Positions 61,949-64,000 of a stretch of 64,000 nt of DNA are shown here, piece after piece (the stretch's first letter is position 1; the number at the start of each line of letters is the position of its first letter). Origin of the DNA: Streptomyces sp. NBC_00490 (lineage in GTDB: Bacteria; Actinomycetota; Actinomycetes; Streptomycetales; Streptomycetaceae); NCBI RefSeq assembly GCF_036013645.1, contig NZ_CP107869.1:3720001-3784000 (forward strand). Reading direction: 5' to 3'. The position numbers and the translations under genes were made by a program. The notes under the pieces were generated by a model. The model saw only the letters and a list, made by a program, of their open reading frames with translations, ran no database searches and was not told the DNA's origin.

Positions 61949-61966
61949 GAACCGTTCGGTCAAGAA
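61949..61966. promoter_or_regulatory. TetR operator copy 2
   Basis: GAACCGTTCGGTCAAGAA contains ACCG-TT-CGGT arms and, read inverted, matches the site upstream of tetR. It ends 12 bases before the SDR start codon, overlapping its probable promoter or start of transcription. Confidence 0.7.
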
Positions 61967-61978
61967 TAAGGGGAGATC

Positions 61979-62746
61979 ATGACCAGCACGCGTTTCCACG
62001 ACAGGACCGTTCTCGTGACCGGCGCCGGCTCCGGCATCGGCCGTGCCGTCGCGCTGGCGTTCGCCGCCGAGGGGGCGCAGGTCGTCGTGGCCGGGCGGCG
62101 GCGGGAACCCCTCGACGCCACGACGGCCCTGATCGAGGAGGCGGGCGGCAAGGCGCTGGCGCTCACCGCCGACGTCTCCCGGGCCGCCGACGTCCGGGCC
62201 GTCGTGGCCGCCGCCGTGGACCACTTCGGCTCCCTCGACGTGGCGGTCAACAACGCGGGCGTCTTCCGGGGCGGGCAGCCGCTGGCCGACCTTTCGGAGT
62301 CCGACTGGACCGAACAGCTCGCCATCAACGTCACCGGCGTCTTCCACGCCCTCCAGGCCGAGGTCCGTCAGATGCGGTCCCAGCCCTCCGGCGGCGCGAT
62401 CGTCAACATCGCCTCCGTCTTCGGCGTCCACGCCCGCCACCCGGGCGCCACCGCGTACGCCGCCGGCAAGGCCGCCGTCTCCGTCCTCACCCGGGGCGCC
62501 GCACGCGACCACATCGGCGACGGGGTCCGCATCAACGCGGTCAGCCCCGGTCCCGTGGAGACGGAGATGTCCCTGCTCCCCGGCGAGACGGAGGCCGGGC
62601 GCGCCGAGCGCCTGGAGAACTCGGTGCCGCTCGGCCGCGCCTCCACCACGGCGGAGATCGCTGCCGCGGTCCTCTATCTGGCCTCGGACGACGCCGCGTC
62701 CGTGGTGGGCACGGACCTGGTGGTGGACAGCGGCAAGACCGCGTGA
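61979..62746 (+). CDS. SDR family oxidoreductase
   Basis: A 255-residue classical short-chain dehydrogenase. The cofactor loop is VLVTGAGSGIGRAVALAFAA (TGxxxGxG, residues 11-30), NNAGVF at 91, catalytic Ser in IVNIASVFGVH, and Tyr-x3-Lys in TAYAAGKAAVSVLTRGAARD near 160. PGPVETEMS follows. Substrate unknown. It is under the operator shared with the upstream TetR gene, so an inducible detoxification or catabolic step is likely. Confidence 0.93.
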   Translation: MTSTRFHDRTVLVTGAGSGIGRAVALAFAAEGAQVVVAGRRREPLDATTALIEEAGGKALALTADVSRAADVRAVVAAAVDHFGSLDVAVNNAGVFRGGQPLADLSESDWTEQLAINVTGVFHALQAEVRQMRSQPSGGAIVNIASVFGVHARHPGATAYAAGKAAVSVLTRGAARDHIGDGVRINAVSPGPVETEMSLLPGETEAGRAERLENSVPLGRASTTAEIAAAVLYLASDDAASVVGTDLVVDSGKTA

Positions 62747-62761
62747 ACGTCCCCGCGAGCG

Positions 62762-63205
62762 CTAGGACATGAGGTCCCGGGTGTGGGACAACGCCTGCTC
62801 GATGGCCGTCAGGAGCCTGTGGTCCCCCTCGACGGTGCGCAGGTCGCTCTGCCAGGCATCGACGGTCCACCATCCGTGACCGGTGAGCTCGGGGACCGGC
62901 CAGCGGCCCTCCCGGAGGTCGGCCGGTGGCTCGGGCAGGCGCATCAGCAAGGTGCCCGTCCCCTGGGCGGCGACGGCCGCGACGCCCTTGTGCGCCAGGA
63001 GCGGTATGCCGTAGGCGGCGTTCAGGGGCACGCCCAGAGCCAACTCCTGCAGCCGATCCAACAGATCGGGGTGCGCGTGCAGCTGCCACTCACCCAACGT
63101 GGAGTCGCCCGGTCCGCCCGGTGGAGCACCCTGCGCCCGCAGGTACTCCAGCAGCGGGGCGTTGAGGGGATGCTTCGGCAGCCTCGTCGGTAAGTCCGGT
63201 CGCAT
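62762..63205 (-). CDS. small protein of unknown function
   Basis: A 147-residue soluble protein, I do not recognise its family. It contains TLGEWQLHAHPDLLDRLQEL, GVPLNAAYGIPLLAHKGVAA and a Trp-rich HGWWTVDAWQSDL before a helical tail. It has no signal peptide or membrane segment. The hydrophobic centre resembles SUKH/immunity-type small domains only superficially. ATG 63205 is chosen; longer in-frame versions overlap the SDR gene. It sits 11 bases downstream of the neighbouring SDR gene on the same strand, so co-transcription is possible. Confidence 0.65.
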   Translation of the reverse strand: MRPDLPTRLPKHPLNAPLLEYLRAQGAPPGGPGDSTLGEWQLHAHPDLLDRLQELALGVPLNAAYGIPLLAHKGVAAVAAQGTGTLLMRLPEPPADLREGRWPVPELTGHGWWTVDAWQSDLRTVEGDHRLLTAIEQALSHTRDLMS

Positions 63206-63216
63206 GGCGAGTGACC

Positions 63217-64000
63217 CTAGGCCTTCAGCACGTCGTACGACACTCCCGTGAGCCCCTCGGACGCGGCCCAAAGCCGTTCGCCCGCCTGGTCGTTGCGGGT
63301 CCAGGGCGCTCGCCAGGACGGTCCCGGCGACCCGCGCCAGCCCGCGAGGGACGGGCCGGTGAAGGAGTCGGGGGGCACGTCGGGGGCGGTGGCGGCGTAG
63401 AGGGTGGGGAGGGCACCCGCCTGCGCCGGCTGGGCGAAGAACCTGTTGCCGACGGCCATGAAGCGCTCGGTGAAGCGGCGGCCCGCCATCCGGGGTCCGG
63501 CCGCCTGGAGGTTGGTCGCCGCGTATCCCGGGTGGGCGGCCGCCGCGACGACGTCGGAGCCGTGGGCGGCGAGCCTGCGGGCCAGTTCGTGGGTGAAGAG
63601 CAGGTTGGCGGTCTTGGAGCGGGCGTAGGCGACCCAACGGCGGTATCTGCGCTCGCTGTTGAGGTCGTCGATGTCGATGTTGGCCAGGGCGTGCGTCGTG
63701 CTGGAGACGGTCACCACCCGCGCGCCCGGGGTGTCGAGCAGCGCGGGCAGCAGCAGCCCGGTGAGGGCGAAGTGGCCGAGGTGGTTGACGCCGAACTGGG
63801 TCTCGAAGCCGTCCGCCGTGGTGCCGTACGGCAGAGCCATCACGCCCGCGTTGTTGATCAGCAGGTCGAGCCGGTCGTACGGCAGTGTCCGCGCGAACTC
63901 CCGTACGGAGGCGAGATCTCCGAGGTCGAGCCGGGCGAACTCCACCTGTGCGCCCGGCACTTCGGTGACCAGCCGGTCCCCCGCCTCGGTACCGCGCGCC
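63217..64000 (-). CDS. SDR family oxidoreductase, 5' partial at window end
   Basis: At least 261 residues of an atypical short-chain dehydrogenase of the retinol-dehydrogenase-like type. It shows LDLGDLASVREFARTLPYDR, LLINNAGVMALPYGTTADGF, NHLGHFALTGLLLPALL, VVTVSSTTHALANIDIDDLN and the catalytic YARSKTANLLFTHELARRLA (Tyr-x3-Lys). The cofactor loop and start lie beyond base 64000. The in-frame GTG at 63960 is not a real start, because the family sequence continues upstream of it. Confidence 0.88.
   Translation of the reverse strand, partial: ARGTEAGDRLVTEVPGAQVEFARLDLGDLASVREFARTLPYDRLDLLINNAGVMALPYGTTADGFETQFGVNHLGHFALTGLLLPALLDTPGARVVTVSSTTHALANIDIDDLNSERRYRRWVAYARSKTANLLFTHELARRLAAHGSDVVAAAAHPGYAATNLQAAGPRMAGRRFTERFMAVGNRFFAQPAQAGALPTLYAATAPDVPPDSFTGPSLAGWRGSPGPSWRAPWTRNDQAGERLWAASEGLTGVSYDVLKA

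Overview
This is a 64 kb chromosomal window from a high-GC actinomycete, almost certainly a Streptomyces. The signs are extreme GC bias at third codon positions, frequent GTG starts, ATGA translational coupling, paired STAS/ANTAR and anti-sigma genes, an HrdA-type sigma factor beside dnaG, an MreB-like Mbl, and a MatB that I recognise as the S. coelicolor malonyl-CoA ligase type. Gene order (matB, mbl, hrdA, dnaG, dgt, nasA, SoxR-type FMN reductase, nirB) looks like conserved core chromosome. No database search was possible, so every assignment comes from reading the sequence.

Layout. 1-8.2 kb: a co-directional, mostly ATGA-coupled cluster: AftD-like arabinosyltransferase (5' end outside the window), condensation-domain protein, methyltransferase, EamA-type membrane protein, Trm112-like protein, FkbM methyltransferase and an unknown protein. 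It looks like an envelope glycan or glycolipid cluster. 8.2-12.3 kb: ATP-grasp enzyme, a MerR-PP2C fusion, an AraC-GyrI regulator and a methyltransferase-S1 fusion. 12.35-13 kb: a decayed TnpB gene with an intact IS200/IS605-type right-end hairpin. 13-16.2 kb: matB overlapping a fused AccD/AccA-like carboxyltransferase with a repetitive linker. 16.3-26 kb: mbl, a GAF sensor kinase, a MEDS/anti-sigma plus STAS pair, two STAS-ANTAR proteins, a luciferase-like oxidoreductase, an M4 protease and a wHTH regulator. 26-29.1 kb: gene remnants, then a quinone oxidoreductase/old-yellow-enzyme/MarR operon. 29.2-29.6 kb: three tRNA genes.

29.7-35.4 kb: YtxH protein, FGGY kinase and a heterodimeric ABC exporter. 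35.4-44.3 kb: mostly minus strand: hrdA, dnaG, a ferredoxin-reductase-like flavoprotein, dgt and sirohydrochlorin chelatase, then a DUF218 protein (plus) and an enoyl-CoA hydratase. 44.3-47.1 kb: a coupled pair of a carrier-less adenylation enzyme and a membrane flavocytochrome-like reductase. 47.4-61.2 kb: nitrate assimilation (nasA; FAD oxidoreductase-nirB-nirD) with GlnR-like boxes. Interspersed are a gamma-glutamylcyclotransferase-like protein, a second M4 protease, an FMN reductase with a SoxR-type promoter, a secreted protein plus class F sortase, an HxlR/imine-reductase divergon, a CPT-like kinase and a TSUP transporter. 61.3-64 kb: a TetR/SDR pair sharing an operator, an unknown protein, and an SDR cut by the window end.

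The clearest functional links are these. NasA, the sirohydrochlorin chelatase (siroheme supply) and NirBD make up nitrate-to-ammonia assimilation. MatB and the carboxyltransferase point to malonyl/acyl-CoA supply. Several redox genes sit next to, or directly under, recognisable operators of MerR/SoxR, HxlR, TetR and MarR type. The least explained unit is the adenylation-membrane reductase pair at 44.3-47.1 kb, whose architecture recalls the fungal TmpB/TmpA proteins.
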